From contig NZ_JRHC01000005.1 in the NCBI RefSeq assembly GCF_000949475.1, positions 62,001 to 126,000 on the forward strand: 64,000 bases of DNA, written 5' to 3'. Positions 53,531-63,308 of the stretch are shown here, in pieces; the stretch's first letter is position 1, and every line of letters starts with the position of its first letter. The notes below the pieces were generated by a model. The model was not told where the DNA came from, made no database searches, and saw only the letters and a program-made list of their open reading frames with translations. Source of the stretch: Draconibacterium sediminis (GTDB lineage: Bacteria; Bacteroidota; Bacteroidia; Bacteroidales; Prolixibacteraceae). The translations under genes and the position numbers were made by a program.

Positions 53531-54253
53531 ATGGATAATAAACCGGAGAGTACAAACAGAAGAGCCTTTTTGGGCTTATTTCTAATTGTGGTAGGTGCAC
53601 TGTGGATTTTCGAGCGCCTCGATCTTATTCCTTCATTTTGGAACGATATTCTGATCTCGTGGCAAATGTTACTTATCGGAATTGGGGTCTTCTCCATAAT
53701 CGGAGGGAATAAAACCACAGGAACAGTTTTAATTGTAATCGGAGGTTTCTTTTTGATTCCGGAAGTGGCTCATATACCTTATGAATTACGACGAATAGGC
53801 TGGCCGGTATTAATAATTGGTATTGGCGTGGCAATTCTGGTAACACACTCCGGAAGACGAAACCCTTTTGAAGGCCCCAATTTTAATCCGGGAGATCAAA
53901 AAGGGCAGGACTACTTCGATGATTTTGTGATCTTCGGAGGTCGCGAAGTGTATGTAAATTCGCAGAACTTTATGGGCGGAAAAAGCACTTCAGTTTTTGG
54001 CGGAACGGAGTACGATCTTCGTCAGGCAAAACTTTCGGCCAATGGTGCTGTTATCGACACGCTGGCTTTATTTGGCGGCTGCGGTTTTAAAGTACCACCC
54101 GACTGGACGGTGAAAAATGAAGTAACAGCTATTTTTGGTGGTTATACCGATAAACGCGGTGCTTCGTTGAATCAAATTGTTCCCGATCCATCGAAAACGC
54201 TGGTGATAAAAGGTTTTGCGGCTTTTGGTGGCGTAGAGATCAAATACCTGTAA
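53531..54253 (+). CDS. LiaF-like membrane/cell-wall stress protein
   Basis: A 240-residue protein. Residues 10 to about 105 are the LiaF membrane region with four short segments; the C-terminal about 100 residues (FDDFVIFGGREVYVNSQNF, then ALFGGCGFKVPPDWTVKNEV) form the repeated FGG beta-strands of the LiaF C-terminal domain. In Bacillus, LiaF restrains the LiaSR kinase; here the next genes encode a LytS-type kinase and a LytTR regulator, so an analogous modulator role is inferred. Its stop precedes the kinase by 1 base. Confidence 0.82.
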   Translation: MDNKPESTNRRAFLGLFLIVVGALWIFERLDLIPSFWNDILISWQMLLIGIGVFSIIGGNKTTGTVLIVIGGFFLIPEVAHIPYELRRIGWPVLIIGIGVAILVTHSGRRNPFEGPNFNPGDQKGQDYFDDFVIFGGREVYVNSQNFMGGKSTSVFGGTEYDLRQAKLSANGAVIDTLALFGGCGFKVPPDWTVKNEVTAIFGGYTDKRGASLNQIVPDPSKTLVIKGFAAFGGVEIKYL

Positions 54254-54254
54254 A

Positions 54255-55304
54255 ATGGACTTTAGACATCCCTTTATAAAATCACCACGGTTGGCCATTT
54301 CGTATGTTGCGTTTTGGTTGATACTGGCAGTGGTAATGGTTTTAGTGGTTGTTTCGGTTGGCGAAAGTGATTTTATTACCGCCATGACCGAACGTTTTGC
54401 CTACATCATCCTTTTCGGATTTTTAGGAATTGCCATCTGGTATGTCATAAAATTCAGTACCCTCGAAGATAACAGTGTTGGTCGTGTAATTCTGGCCCAT
54501 GTTATTGCCGCCACCATAATCGTTTTAATTTGGCTTTACATTGGTACGGTAATTACAAAACTCATAAATCCCGGGCAGTTAAAGGAAGATCATAACTATC
54601 TGTTCACCGGGCTTTATAACGGATATTTGCTTTATACATTTAACGTGGTGTTTTTCTACGCCGTAAATTATTACCTGGCATTTAAAGAAAAAACCAAAAA
54701 CGAAACCAAGCTAAAAGCGCTGGTAAAAGAAGCCGAATTGCATGCCTTAAAATCGCAGATTAATCCGCACTTTTTGTTTAACAGCTTGAACAGCATTTCG
54801 TCGCTTACAATGACCGATCCGGCAAAAGCACAGGAAATGGTGATCAACCTTTCGCAGCTGATGCGCTATTCGCTTAAGCACGACCAACGCGAAAAAGTAA
54901 CTGTTCAGCAGGAAATAGATAATAACAAGCTGTACCTGAAGATTGAGAAGGTACGTTTCGGGAAAAAGCTGAACCCGGTTTTTGCGGTTGAAGAGAATTG
55001 TTTAAAGGCCGTAATTCCGAATATGATACTTCAGCCGCTGTACGAAAATGCCATAAAATACGGTGTGTATGAAGCCACCGAAACCATCGATGTAATTACC
55101 CATTGCCGGTGCGACGACGATAAACTTGTGGTAACCATCAGCAATACCTACGATAAAAATGTATTAAGCAAAAAGGGCGAAGGAATTGGATTGCGTAATA
55201 TCCGCGACCGCCTGCAGGTGATCTACGGAAACCCGCATTTGCTGAAAATTGAAGATAAACAAAACGAATTTACCGTAACTTTAACCATTCCTCAAAAATT
55301 GTAA
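54255..55304 (+). CDS. LytS-type sensor histidine kinase
   Basis: A 349-residue kinase. Four hydrophobic segments cover residues 1 to about 145. The His_kinase domain follows, with the phosphorylated His172 in SQINPHFLFNSLNSISSL, then an ATPase region (ILQPLYENAIKYG, then GEGIGLRNIRDRL). No extracellular sensor domain is present, so it probably senses a membrane partner, for which the LiaF-like proteins upstream are the candidates. The partner regulator starts 3 bases downstream. Confidence 0.92.
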   Translation: MDFRHPFIKSPRLAISYVAFWLILAVVMVLVVVSVGESDFITAMTERFAYIILFGFLGIAIWYVIKFSTLEDNSVGRVILAHVIAATIIVLIWLYIGTVITKLINPGQLKEDHNYLFTGLYNGYLLYTFNVVFFYAVNYYLAFKEKTKNETKLKALVKEAELHALKSQINPHFLFNSLNSISSLTMTDPAKAQEMVINLSQLMRYSLKHDQREKVTVQQEIDNNKLYLKIEKVRFGKKLNPVFAVEENCLKAVIPNMILQPLYENAIKYGVYEATETIDVITHCRCDDDKLVVTISNTYDKNVLSKKGEGIGLRNIRDRLQVIYGNPHLLKIEDKQNEFTVTLTIPQKL

Positions 55305-55307
55305 ACC

Positions 55308-56057
55308 ATGACTGAAAAATTGCGCACAATTATAGTTGAAGATGAAGAACTGGCTCGCAACCTGATGAAGTCGTTCCTTGCAGATAATGACGCTATTGAT
55401 CTGATTGCCGAATGCGAAAACGGTTTTGAAGGCGTAAAACAAATCAACGAGTTAAAACCCGACCTGGTTTTTCTTGATATCCAAATGCCAAAGATCACAG
55501 GTTTTGAGCTGCTGGAGTTGCTCGAGCACAAACCACAGATAATATTTGCCACGGCCTACGACCAATATGCTTTAAAAGCCTTTGACTATAATGCAGCCGA
55601 TTACCTGTTAAAACCCTACTCGAAAGATCGTTTGGATGAGGCCATTCAGAAAGTTCTGGAGCGCATTCAAACCGAGGGAAAAGAGTCGGATGTAGCCGAA
55701 AAAGTAAGCGATTTTCCAAAGGATGAATACCTCGACCGTATTGTGGTGAAGGATCGTCATAAAATTCATATCGCTCCGGTTGATGCTGTGCGTTACATCG
55801 AGTCAATGGATGATTATGTAATGATCTACACCAACGATGGACGCTGGATGAAACAAAAAACCATGAAGTATTTCGAGAATGCTTTAAACCCGAAAAACTT
55901 TGTGCGTATTCACCGCAGCTACATTGTAAAGGTCGACGAGATCGAAGAAATACAGCAATACGAAAAGGAATCGTACATTGTTATACTGCACGACAAAACA
56001 AAATTGAAAGTCAGCAAAACAGGTTATAAAAACTTGAAGGGGGTGTTGAATTTCTAA
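55308..56057 (+). CDS. LytTR-family response regulator
   Basis: A 249-residue regulator. The receiver domain (1 to about 120) has acceptor Asp57 in FLDIQMP, the paired acidic residues in VEDEE (10-14), and LLKPYS with the conserved Lys. The output is a LytTR DNA-binding domain (about 145-245: DYVMIYTNDGRW, FVRIHRSYIVKVDEIEEIQ). It should act on promoter direct repeats typical of LytTR regulators, but I did not identify its sites here. Confidence 0.93.
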   Translation: MTEKLRTIIVEDEELARNLMKSFLADNDAIDLIAECENGFEGVKQINELKPDLVFLDIQMPKITGFELLELLEHKPQIIFATAYDQYALKAFDYNAADYLLKPYSKDRLDEAIQKVLERIQTEGKESDVAEKVSDFPKDEYLDRIVVKDRHKIHIAPVDAVRYIESMDDYVMIYTNDGRWMKQKTMKYFENALNPKNFVRIHRSYIVKVDEIEEIQQYEKESYIVILHDKTKLKVSKTGYKNLKGVLNF

Positions 56058-56111
56058 TATTTAACAGCAATATTTCAAGAAAAACTATGTTGTCCTCAAA
56101 TAGAAAACCTT

Positions 56112-57701
56112 GTGGTATTAAATCGAAAAAAAAGGAAAAGAGAAGAGTTGCAAAGAACTTTTGGAAAAGTTAAGGACGACTCATTTCATTTTGATTTAAT
56201 TGAAAGGTACTTTCGGGCAAAGGATAATTCTAACGCTTTTCAGACGCTTTCGGATAAAATATGCAACGATCTCGATTTTAACGAGTTGTTTATGTTTGTC
56301 GACCGGACTCACTCAAAAGTAGGGCAGCAATATTTGTATCAAACACTGAGAACTATCCCCCAATCGGATCATAATTCGGATGAAACACTGATTGGTCATT
56401 TCCTGAATGATCCCGATTTCAGAACGTCAGTTCAACTTCAATTGGAGAAATTAAAAAGCACTGATGCTTATTATATCAGCACACTTTTTCAGGAGGAGCA
56501 CCAAAAAGCGCCCGGGTGGTTTTTTATATGCAAAATATTATCGGTACTGAGTTTGGTTTCTGTTCTTTTAATTCCGGTATCTCAACAAATCAAATTTTTC
56601 CTGTTCGGGATTTTCATCATAAACATGATGATTCATTTTTGGAATAAAAGAAACCTGTACCAGTATTTAGGCTCGATACCTCAATTGTTACGCTTAACAA
56701 AAGTGGCATCCGAGCTTTATAAAGATGAGCGACTTACCACACAAAATAGTGAGCTTGGAAAATCCCTCAAAGCCATTTCTGGCATAAAAAGAAGGCTGTC
56801 GTTTTTCAGGCTGGAAGCTAAAATGGATAATGATATGGCTGCGTTGGTGGCAGGTCTTATTGAACTCTTCAAAATACTGTTTCTGATTGAGCCCCTCTTC
56901 TTGTTTGGGGTATTAAAACGGCTCGATTCCATGCGCCGGGAAATGGATGATGTGTTTAGCTTTGTTGGGAAAATTGATGTTTTATTGTCCGTTGCTTCAC
57001 TTCGGGAAGGTGCACCAAATTACTGTATTCCAAAAATTAGTGCGCAGGCCAAAAAGCTACAGGCTAAAAATTTATATCATCCCTTAGTACCTGATTGTGT
57101 TGAGAATGATATTAATATCGATCAGAAATCAGTTTTGCTCACCGGATCAAATATGTCGGGCAAAACAACTTTTATCCGAACCGTTGGCATTAATGTTATA
57201 AGCGGATTAACCTTAAATACTTGTTTCGCGGCTGATTTTGAAATGCCACGAATGAGGGTGTTTTCGGCCATCAGAATCAGTGATGATCTGCTAAATGATA
57301 AGAGCTACTATTTCGAAGAGGTTCTTACTATAAAAACAATGTTGGAAGCCGGTACCCAGAAATATCCAAATTTGTTTTTACTCGACGAAATATTCAAGGG
57401 AACAAACACTATTGAAAGGATTTCTGCTGGTAAAGCAGTTCTGTCTTCACTGGCAGGAGGAGAAAATATTGTTCTGGTTTCCACACACGATATTGAGCTG
57501 GCCGATTTACTTCATGATGAATATGCTTTGTTTCATTTTAGCGAGAATGTCAATCATAAAACGGTAGATTTTGACTATCGGATAAAAGACGGCAAACTGA
57601 AAACAAGAAATGCGATCAGGATTCTGGAGATAAATGATTATCCCGAAAGTATCGTTAAAGAAGCGAATAGTATATCTAAGGAACTGGATAATAATATTTA
57701 A
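56112..57701 (+). CDS. MutS-like ATPase lacking the mismatch-recognition domain
   Basis: A 529-residue MutS-superfamily protein. The start is GTG at 56112; the ATG at 56086 is in another frame. The C-terminal ATPase has Walker A GSNMSGKT (345-352), Walker B LFLLDEIFKGTN and STHDIE. Upstream is the helical lever/core region with about two hydrophobic segments near residues 145-180. There is no N-terminal mismatch-binding domain and no Smr domain, so it is neither MutS1 nor MutS2. The role is unknown; hydrophobic segments suggest membrane association. It has no obvious link to the two-component genes before it. Confidence 0.82.
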   Translation: MVLNRKKRKREELQRTFGKVKDDSFHFDLIERYFRAKDNSNAFQTLSDKICNDLDFNELFMFVDRTHSKVGQQYLYQTLRTIPQSDHNSDETLIGHFLNDPDFRTSVQLQLEKLKSTDAYYISTLFQEEHQKAPGWFFICKILSVLSLVSVLLIPVSQQIKFFLFGIFIINMMIHFWNKRNLYQYLGSIPQLLRLTKVASELYKDERLTTQNSELGKSLKAISGIKRRLSFFRLEAKMDNDMAALVAGLIELFKILFLIEPLFLFGVLKRLDSMRREMDDVFSFVGKIDVLLSVASLREGAPNYCIPKISAQAKKLQAKNLYHPLVPDCVENDINIDQKSVLLTGSNMSGKTTFIRTVGINVISGLTLNTCFAADFEMPRMRVFSAIRISDDLLNDKSYYFEEVLTIKTMLEAGTQKYPNLFLLDEIFKGTNTIERISAGKAVLSSLAGGENIVLVSTHDIELADLLHDEYALFHFSENVNHKTVDFDYRIKDGKLKTRNAIRILEINDYPESIVKEANSISKELDNNI

Positions 57702-57908
57702 AACAAAGCTGGTCGATAAATCACCCCATTTCGTCTTCTCTTTTAATGCCGAAGTTTTCCTTCGTGACATAAATCTTCTTTGAAAAGCTTATTATTTCTT
57801 ATATTAAGCGCCAAATAAAACTGAACCTAAACTGATTGATATTAGCCGGAACCTGATATTTTTTATTGCATTTTTCTTACAATGAATTCACTCATTTAAA
57901 ATAATTCT

Positions 57909-60900
57909 ATGAAAAAACTCACACTGTTAATGGCGGCCGTATTTTTGGTTTCATCGGTAGCCTTTTCCAAAAAGAAAGAAGAAGAGAAAAAGGAAGAAGA
58001 CAAGCCTTTTGTTAATTCGGGGCTGGTTAGTGGCCTGAAATGGCGAAGTATTGGTCCGGCATGGGCAAGCGGTCGGATTGCTGATTTTGCCGTAAACCCC
58101 GACAATCATAAAGAGTATTACGTGGCTGTTGCTTCGGGTAATGTTTGGAAAACCACCAACAATGGCATTACCTGGAGTCCGATCTTCGATAATTACGGTT
58201 CGTATTCAACAAGTGTTGTGGTGCTCGATCCGAATAACTCAAACGTGGTTTGGGTTGGAACCGGCGAAAACAACCACCAGCGTGCATTGGGTTATGGCGA
58301 TGGCGTTTATAAATCGCTTGATGGTGGTAAGTCCTTCAAAAATATGGGCTTGAAAGAAAGCCGCCAGATTGGTGGAATCGTTATCGATCCACGCAATTCG
58401 GATGTTATTTTTGTTGCTGCTGAAGGATCGGCATGGGGACCGGGCGAGGAGCGTGGCCTGTACAAAAGTACCGATGGTGGCGAAACCTGGAACAAAGTGC
58501 TGGAGATTAGCGAAAACACCGGTGTAAACAATGTGGTGATGGATCCTTGTAATCCTGATATTATGTACGCAACATCGGAGCAGCGTCGCAGAACTTCGTT
58601 TACAAAAATTGGGGGTGGACCGGAATCAGCCGTATATAAAAGTACCGATGGCGGCGAAAACTGGCGCAAGGTCATGAAAGGACTACCTTCAGTTCATATT
58701 GGAGGAATGGGAATTGATGTATCGCCCGTTGATCCGAATTACGTGTATCTGATTGTGGAGGCTGCTGAAGATAAAGGTGGTTTTTTCCGCTCGACTGATA
58801 AAGGCGAAAGCTGGGAGAAAATGAGCGATTATCACTCAAGCGGTCAGTATTACAACGAAATAGTGTGCGATCCGAAGAATGTGGATAAGGTATATTCAAC
58901 AGAAACGGTATCAAAAGTAACCGTTGATGGAGGAAAAAACTGGACAAGCATAAGCACCCGTGGCCGTCACGTAGATGATCATGCCATTTGGATCGACCCG
59001 ACAGATACTGAGCACTATATTATTGGTGGCGACGGTGGTATTTACGAAACCTGGGACGACGGAAAGACTTTTGATTTTAAAGAAAATCTGCCGGTTACGC
59101 AGTTTTACCGTGTTTACCTCGACGATGCTGAGCCGTTTTACAACGTTTACGGCGGAACACAGGACAACAACTCGATGGGTGGTCCTTCGCAAAATACAAG
59201 CCGCGATGGTGTGATTAGTGACGAGTGGGAACCAACGCTTGGTGGCGATGGTTTCTGGGGAGCTATCGAGCCCGGAAATCCAAACATCGTGTACTCGGAA
59301 TACCAGTACGGAAATGTGTATCGTATTGATAAAAAAAGTGGCGAGAGTTTAAGTATTAAACCTATAGAACGCAAAGGAGAACTGACTTACAAATGGAACT
59401 GGAATGCTCCGTTGTTTATCAGTCCGCATAAGAATACGCGTTTGTACATGGCGGCCAACAAGGTTTTCCGTAGCGACGACCGTGGCAACACCTGGGAAGT
59501 GATCAGCGATGACCTTACTGCACAAATCGATCGCACATCAATTCCGGTAATGGGTAAATACTGGCCGGCAGAGGCGGTGGTTCGCGATGTGTCAACCTCG
59601 CAGTGGGGAACCATTGTGGCACTTGAAGAGTCGACATTGCAAGAAGGATTGTTGTATGCCGGAACCGATGATGGTGTTATTTCGATCACTGAAAATGGCG
59701 AAAACTGGATGCAGGTAAAAAGTTTTCCGGGTGTGCCGGAACTGACCATTGTTAGCGACATTTGTGCCGACCGTTTTGATGCAAATGTGGTTTATGCAAC
59801 TTTCGATAACCTAAAACGCGACGACTTTAAACCTTACGTTTGTAAAAGTACCGACAAAGGAAAAACATGGACTTCCATCTCTGGTAATCTTCCAGAGAAC
59901 GGTTCGGTGCACACCATTATGCAGGATTTTGTTCGTCCTGAGTTATTGTTTGTTGGAACAGAGTTTGGCATCTTTTTTACCGTTGATGGTGGAACAAACT
60001 GGGTACAGTTAAAATCGGGGATGCCAACTATTCCGGTGTTCGATATTGCTATTCAGGAGCGTGAAACCGACCTTGTCGCAGCAACATTTGGCCGTGGTTT
60101 CTACATTTTGGATGATTATAGCCCTTTACGAGAAATTTCAGCGGACCTTGAAAATACTGAAGCTGATATTTTTCCGATAAAAGATGCACTGATGTTTGTA
60201 CAAACCAGTGGTAAAAGCAACCAGGGAAGTACCTACTTTACGGCGAAAAATCCGGAGTACGGCGCAACTTTTACTTATTATCTGAATGAGGTGCCAAAAA
60301 CAAAAGAGCAGCTTCGTAAAGAGGAAGAGAAAGAGTTGTTTAAGGAAGGAAAACCAATTCCGCAACCTACATGGCGCGAGTTACAACTGGAAGGTCAGCA
60401 GGAAAAATCGCACCTGATATTTACCATTTACGATAAGGATGGAAATGTAATCGATCAGTTTACAAAAGCTCCTTCAAAAGGGGTGAACCGTGTGAACTGG
60501 AATATGACCTATGCGGCGACAGCAAATGCCCGCATTGGCGATAAATATAACCCGATTACCAGCGCAGGTCGTGGTATTATGGTAATGCCCGGAACATACA
60601 AAGTGGGTATGAAATTGTGGCACGAAGGCGAACTGACCGATTTGGTTGAGCCGGTTTCCTTCACTTGCAAGCGTTTGAACAATACCGAACTTCCGGCAGA
60701 AAACTACAACGAAAATGTTGAGTTTGCCGAAAAAGTGAATAAACTGGCACTGGCCGTTGTTGGAACCAACCGAATGATTAGTGAAACCACTGCAAAAGTG
60801 GAGAAGATAAAACAAGCTGTTTACGCTACTCCGGGAGCCAGCACCGAATTAATGGATAAAGCCCGCGCAATTGGGGTGGCGTTGGAAGAGCTGAACTTTA

Positions 60901-61181
60901 AAATGGATGGTGTGCCGGCCAGGGCAAGCTGGGAAGAAATTCCTCCTGCACAAGTGCCGTTAAACAACCGTTTGAGTGATATTACTTATACTCACATGGG
61001 ATCGACAACGGGAATTACCACCACCGAGAAACAGGCTTACGAAATTCTGACAGACGAATTTCCTCCGGTGTTGGAAGCGTTGAAAAATATTGTTGAAAAA
61101 GAAGTTCCGGCGCTGGAAGCCGAACTTAATAAGATAAATGCTCCATGGACTCCGGGACGTTTACCGGAATGGAAAGAGTAA
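57909..61181 (+). CDS. Exported VPS10/Asp-box repeat beta-propeller protein
   Basis: A 1090-residue exported protein. The signal peptide spans about 1-20, followed by a lysine/glutamate-rich linker (KKKEEEKKEEDK). Residues about 40-750 carry at least nine Asp-box (BNR) repeats such as KSTDGGETW, KSTDGGENW, RSTDKGESW, RSDDRGNTW and FTVDGGTNW, which form sortilin-like beta-propellers. The C-terminal about 300 residues include a beta region and a helical stretch (EFAEKVNKLALAVVG). Proteins of this kind are widespread in Bacteroidota; no enzymatic residues were identified, so binding or structural roles are likely. Confidence 0.85.
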   Translation: MKKLTLLMAAVFLVSSVAFSKKKEEEKKEEDKPFVNSGLVSGLKWRSIGPAWASGRIADFAVNPDNHKEYYVAVASGNVWKTTNNGITWSPIFDNYGSYSTSVVVLDPNNSNVVWVGTGENNHQRALGYGDGVYKSLDGGKSFKNMGLKESRQIGGIVIDPRNSDVIFVAAEGSAWGPGEERGLYKSTDGGETWNKVLEISENTGVNNVVMDPCNPDIMYATSEQRRRTSFTKIGGGPESAVYKSTDGGENWRKVMKGLPSVHIGGMGIDVSPVDPNYVYLIVEAAEDKGGFFRSTDKGESWEKMSDYHSSGQYYNEIVCDPKNVDKVYSTETVSKVTVDGGKNWTSISTRGRHVDDHAIWIDPTDTEHYIIGGDGGIYETWDDGKTFDFKENLPVTQFYRVYLDDAEPFYNVYGGTQDNNSMGGPSQNTSRDGVISDEWEPTLGGDGFWGAIEPGNPNIVYSEYQYGNVYRIDKKSGESLSIKPIERKGELTYKWNWNAPLFISPHKNTRLYMAANKVFRSDDRGNTWEVISDDLTAQIDRTSIPVMGKYWPAEAVVRDVSTSQWGTIVALEESTLQEGLLYAGTDDGVISITENGENWMQVKSFPGVPELTIVSDICADRFDANVVYATFDNLKRDDFKPYVCKSTDKGKTWTSISGNLPENGSVHTIMQDFVRPELLFVGTEFGIFFTVDGGTNWVQLKSGMPTIPVFDIAIQERETDLVAATFGRGFYILDDYSPLREISADLENTEADIFPIKDALMFVQTSGKSNQGSTYFTAKNPEYGATFTYYLNEVPKTKEQLRKEEEKELFKEGKPIPQPTWRELQLEGQQEKSHLIFTIYDKDGNVIDQFTKAPSKGVNRVNWNMTYAATANARIGDKYNPITSAGRGIMVMPGTYKVGMKLWHEGELTDLVEPVSFTCKRLNNTELPAENYNENVEFAEKVNKLALAVVGTNRMISETTAKVEKIKQAVYATPGASTELMDKARAIGVALEELNFKMDGVPARASWEEIPPAQVPLNNRLSDITYTHMGSTTGITTTEKQAYEILTDEFPPVLEALKNIVEKEVPALEAELNKINAPWTPGRLPEWKE

Positions 61182-61184
61182 AAT

Positions 61185-61219
61185 AGCTACGAGCTACGAG
61201 TTGCTAGCTTCTAGCTCGT
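61185..61219. repeat. AGCTACGAG-type intergenic repeat
   Basis: AGCTACGAGCTACGAG is a short tandem (61185-61200), and ACGAGCTA (61189-61196) has an inverted copy TAGCTCGT (61212-61219). Similar words occur at 50545-50572. This looks like a small dispersed element between convergent genes. Confidence 0.45.
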
Positions 61220-61251
61220 CTCCCTTTGAGAAAGGGGATGTGAGATTAAAA

Positions 61252-61300
61252 AAAAGATGCCATCCGAAACTGTATACATCAGTAGGATGGCATCTTTTGT
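61252..61300. terminator. Bidirectional terminator
   Basis: A 14-bp perfect stem, 61252-61265 with 61285-61298 (AAAAGATGCCATCC and complement), has a 19-base loop and A/T-rich outside on both flanks. It ends the propeller gene (61181) and the GH43-like gene (61364). Confidence 0.88.
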
Positions 61301-61363
61301 TTTTCAAAAATTGAAAGAAAACAGGTAGGCTAACGAACCTGTAAATTGATGGCCGATTCTCGC

Positions 61364-62467
61364 TTATTTCGTATTAACATCTACACCCCAATATTCAGTA
61401 ATCGCCTTTAATTCGTCGCCGGTAAGATAGGTAACCGCACCGTGTTTCGGCCGTTCGAAACCAATGGTTTTCATTTCGCCCTCGTTAAAATGCCCAATGT
61501 TTTTGTATGAAATAAAATCACTGGTTTCGCTAAACCCCATGTTGTTGGGGCGCCCGCCATACACATCATACATCAGCACATAAGTATCGGTGCCCAAACG
61601 CCTGAAAACATTGGGAGCTTCGGTAGGTTTGCTTTCTGGATCGATGCGCCTTGTTTCCGTAACATAGTCTTTATTTATTTTATCCGAAACAGCGTGTAAA
61701 ATCTTTGCTCCCGAAACATAATGCATGTGGTAGGTATCGCCAAGTTTTGTAATGTCGCCGTCTATTCCTCCTAACTCGGTAATCATTTTTGGAGTGGTTT
61801 CAAGGCTGGTAAATTCCTCGTTGGTATACGAATAGTACATGTTTGCATTGGCATTGTTGTAGCGGATGGTAAAATACACCATCATTTTTTTCTCTTTAGT
61901 ATCGTAAATGGTTTGCGGTGCCCACGAGCAGTCGATATCGCCCAGTTCGGGGAAAGCTTTATCAACCCGAAAATCGGAATGTGTCCAATGGATCAGGTCG
62001 TAGGATTTCATCAGTACAATGGCGCGGTTATTTCCCCATCCGTATTTTTCTTCGGGGCGTTGCCATTGGGTGTCGCGATGGCCTGCGCGCTGTCCGAAAA
62101 TATGCAGGTCGGTCATGGCCAGGTAAAAGGCGCCATCTGGGCCACGGGTAATGTGTGGGTCGCGAACGCCTTTTTGTTCGGCCAGTTTTGTACCATCAAA
62201 AATCGGCTCGCCATTGTTCAGGTCGGTAAAAGTATAGCCATCGCTGCTAACAGCCATGTAGGCGCTTTGTGTCTGGTCTTTAAAATAAACCAACAAATAG
62301 GCCGCCAGGTCTTTTGTGTTAAAATTTTGGGCTGAAGCCGGTTTTTGTAGTTCGTCTACAATTTCAATTCCTTTGGCTTTGTTGGTTGGCACGTCGGGTG
62401 TTTGTGCCTGCACGGCAGCCCCTGCAATAAAAGCTAATAGCAATAGTGAGGTAATAAGTTTTTTCAT
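61364..62467 (-). CDS. Secreted GH43-like glycoside hydrolase
   Basis: A 367-residue exported protein with signal peptide 1-22 (MKKLITSLLLLAFIAGAAVQ, then AQ). The rest is a five-bladed GH43-type fold: RDPHI (Asp103, likely base), GIDGDI (Asp236, pKa modulator position) and EAP (Glu283, likely acid), plus SWAPQ near 181. Family members cleave arabino- or xylo-oligosaccharides. No SusC/D pair or other carbohydrate gene is present, so it is not part of a visible polysaccharide-utilisation locus. The substrate is unassigned. Confidence 0.82.
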   Translation of the reverse strand: MKKLITSLLLLAFIAGAAVQAQTPDVPTNKAKGIEIVDELQKPASAQNFNTKDLAAYLLVYFKDQTQSAYMAVSSDGYTFTDLNNGEPIFDGTKLAEQKGVRDPHITRGPDGAFYLAMTDLHIFGQRAGHRDTQWQRPEEKYGWGNNRAIVLMKSYDLIHWTHSDFRVDKAFPELGDIDCSWAPQTIYDTKEKKMMVYFTIRYNNANANMYYSYTNEEFTSLETTPKMITELGGIDGDITKLGDTYHMHYVSGAKILHAVSDKINKDYVTETRRIDPESKPTEAPNVFRRLGTDTYVLMYDVYGGRPNNMGFSETSDFISYKNIGHFNEGEMKTIGFERPKHGAVTYLTGDELKAITEYWGVDVNTK

Positions 62468-62940
62468 AAAAAGTGATTTTAAATCCGGGTTATTATTCGG
62501 TACGTTTTTTTATCGAGTGACTAATATACTATTTATCTTTTTGTGTTTAAGCAGAAGTAATTCAGGTTGAAACAGAGGGGATAGCTTTATTATATCTAAT
62601 CATTTTTTTTCAATGTTATCAATTATTGACTACCTCAATTATTATAAGTTTAATTCCTTCAAAATAGTAATAAAGGTTGGAGTTGTTAATCGCCATGAAA
62701 TCATAGGATATTAATACGAATCATGATTAACCAGAAGATTATTAGTGTTTGTTTTTCTTCCGATAATTGCACTATTTCTTTGTTTAACTTCTGCTTTATA
62801 ACGGACGTTTTTCATATCGAAACTAAAGAAAATAGTTGAAAAACTATAAATAATAGTAGAGGGACTAAAAAATATAGTTATATTTGTTTTGTATTCTCCC
62901 TCTGAGATTACAAATCGCTTTAAATTTAAAAGTTTGAACC
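62468..62940. other. Divergent control region of the GH43-like and BlaI-like genes
   Basis: These 473 A/T-rich bases contain no gene. The last 110 bases hold the dyads and -7 box listed next. The half near 62467 probably contains the promoter of the hydrolase gene, but no perfect box was seen. Confidence 0.45.
62832..62886 (+). promoter_or_regulatory. BlaI/MecI-type operator dyads and promoter
   Basis: Three overlapping or adjacent dyads of the ACTA/TAGT type precede the blaI-like gene: ATAGTT-gaaa-AACTAT (62832-62847), ACTAT-n5-ATAGT (62843-62857) and ACTA-n7-TAGT (62864-62878). A perfect -7 box TATATTTG follows at 62879-62886. BlaI/MecI repressors bind such short dyads and cover the promoter, so autoregulation is likely. 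Confidence 0.62.
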
Positions 62941-63306
62941 ATGAAAAAACTTACGCCGAAAGAAGAAGAGATCCTTAGTTTGTTTTGGGAGAAAGGCCCC
63001 ATGTTTGTGAAAGAGCTGAAGGAATTATATTCCGATCAGAAACTGCACTACAACACCCTTTCAACCATGGTTAGGGCAATGGAGGAGAAAGGATTTATTG
63101 CGCATGAGAAATTTGGAAATACCTATCGCTATTTTGCTGCAGTATCAAAGGAAGATTACAGCAAACAGTCGTTAGGAAACGTGGTGAAAAAGTATTTTAA
63201 TAATTCGTACAAGAGTGTTGTATCTGCCCTGGTTGAAGAAGAAAACCTTTCTGTTGAGGATTTGCGGAAGTTGATTTCGGAGATTGAAAACAGCAAAAAC
63301 GAATAA
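62941..63306 (+). CDS. BlaI/MecI/CopY-family repressor
   Basis: A 121-residue repressor. The N-terminal winged helix (LTPKEEEILSLFWEKGPMFV, LHYNTLSTMVRAMEEKGFI) is the family DNA-binding part; the C-terminal third (KKYFNNSYKSVVSALVEEE) is the dimer and cleavage region. The gene is followed, 2 bases after its stop, by an M56 sensor-protease gene, the usual pairing. The inducing signal is unknown; beta-lactams need not be the trigger in Bacteroidota. Confidence 0.93.
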   Translation: MKKLTPKEEEILSLFWEKGPMFVKELKELYSDQKLHYNTLSTMVRAMEEKGFIAHEKFGNTYRYFAAVSKEDYSKQSLGNVVKKYFNNSYKSVVSALVEEENLSVEDLRKLISEIENSKNE

Positions 63307-63308
63307 AG

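Noticed and set aside
61364-62467. GH43-like enzyme taken as part of a polysaccharide-utilisation locus
   Set aside because: No SusC/SusD-like pair, other glycosidase or hybrid sensor lies nearby.
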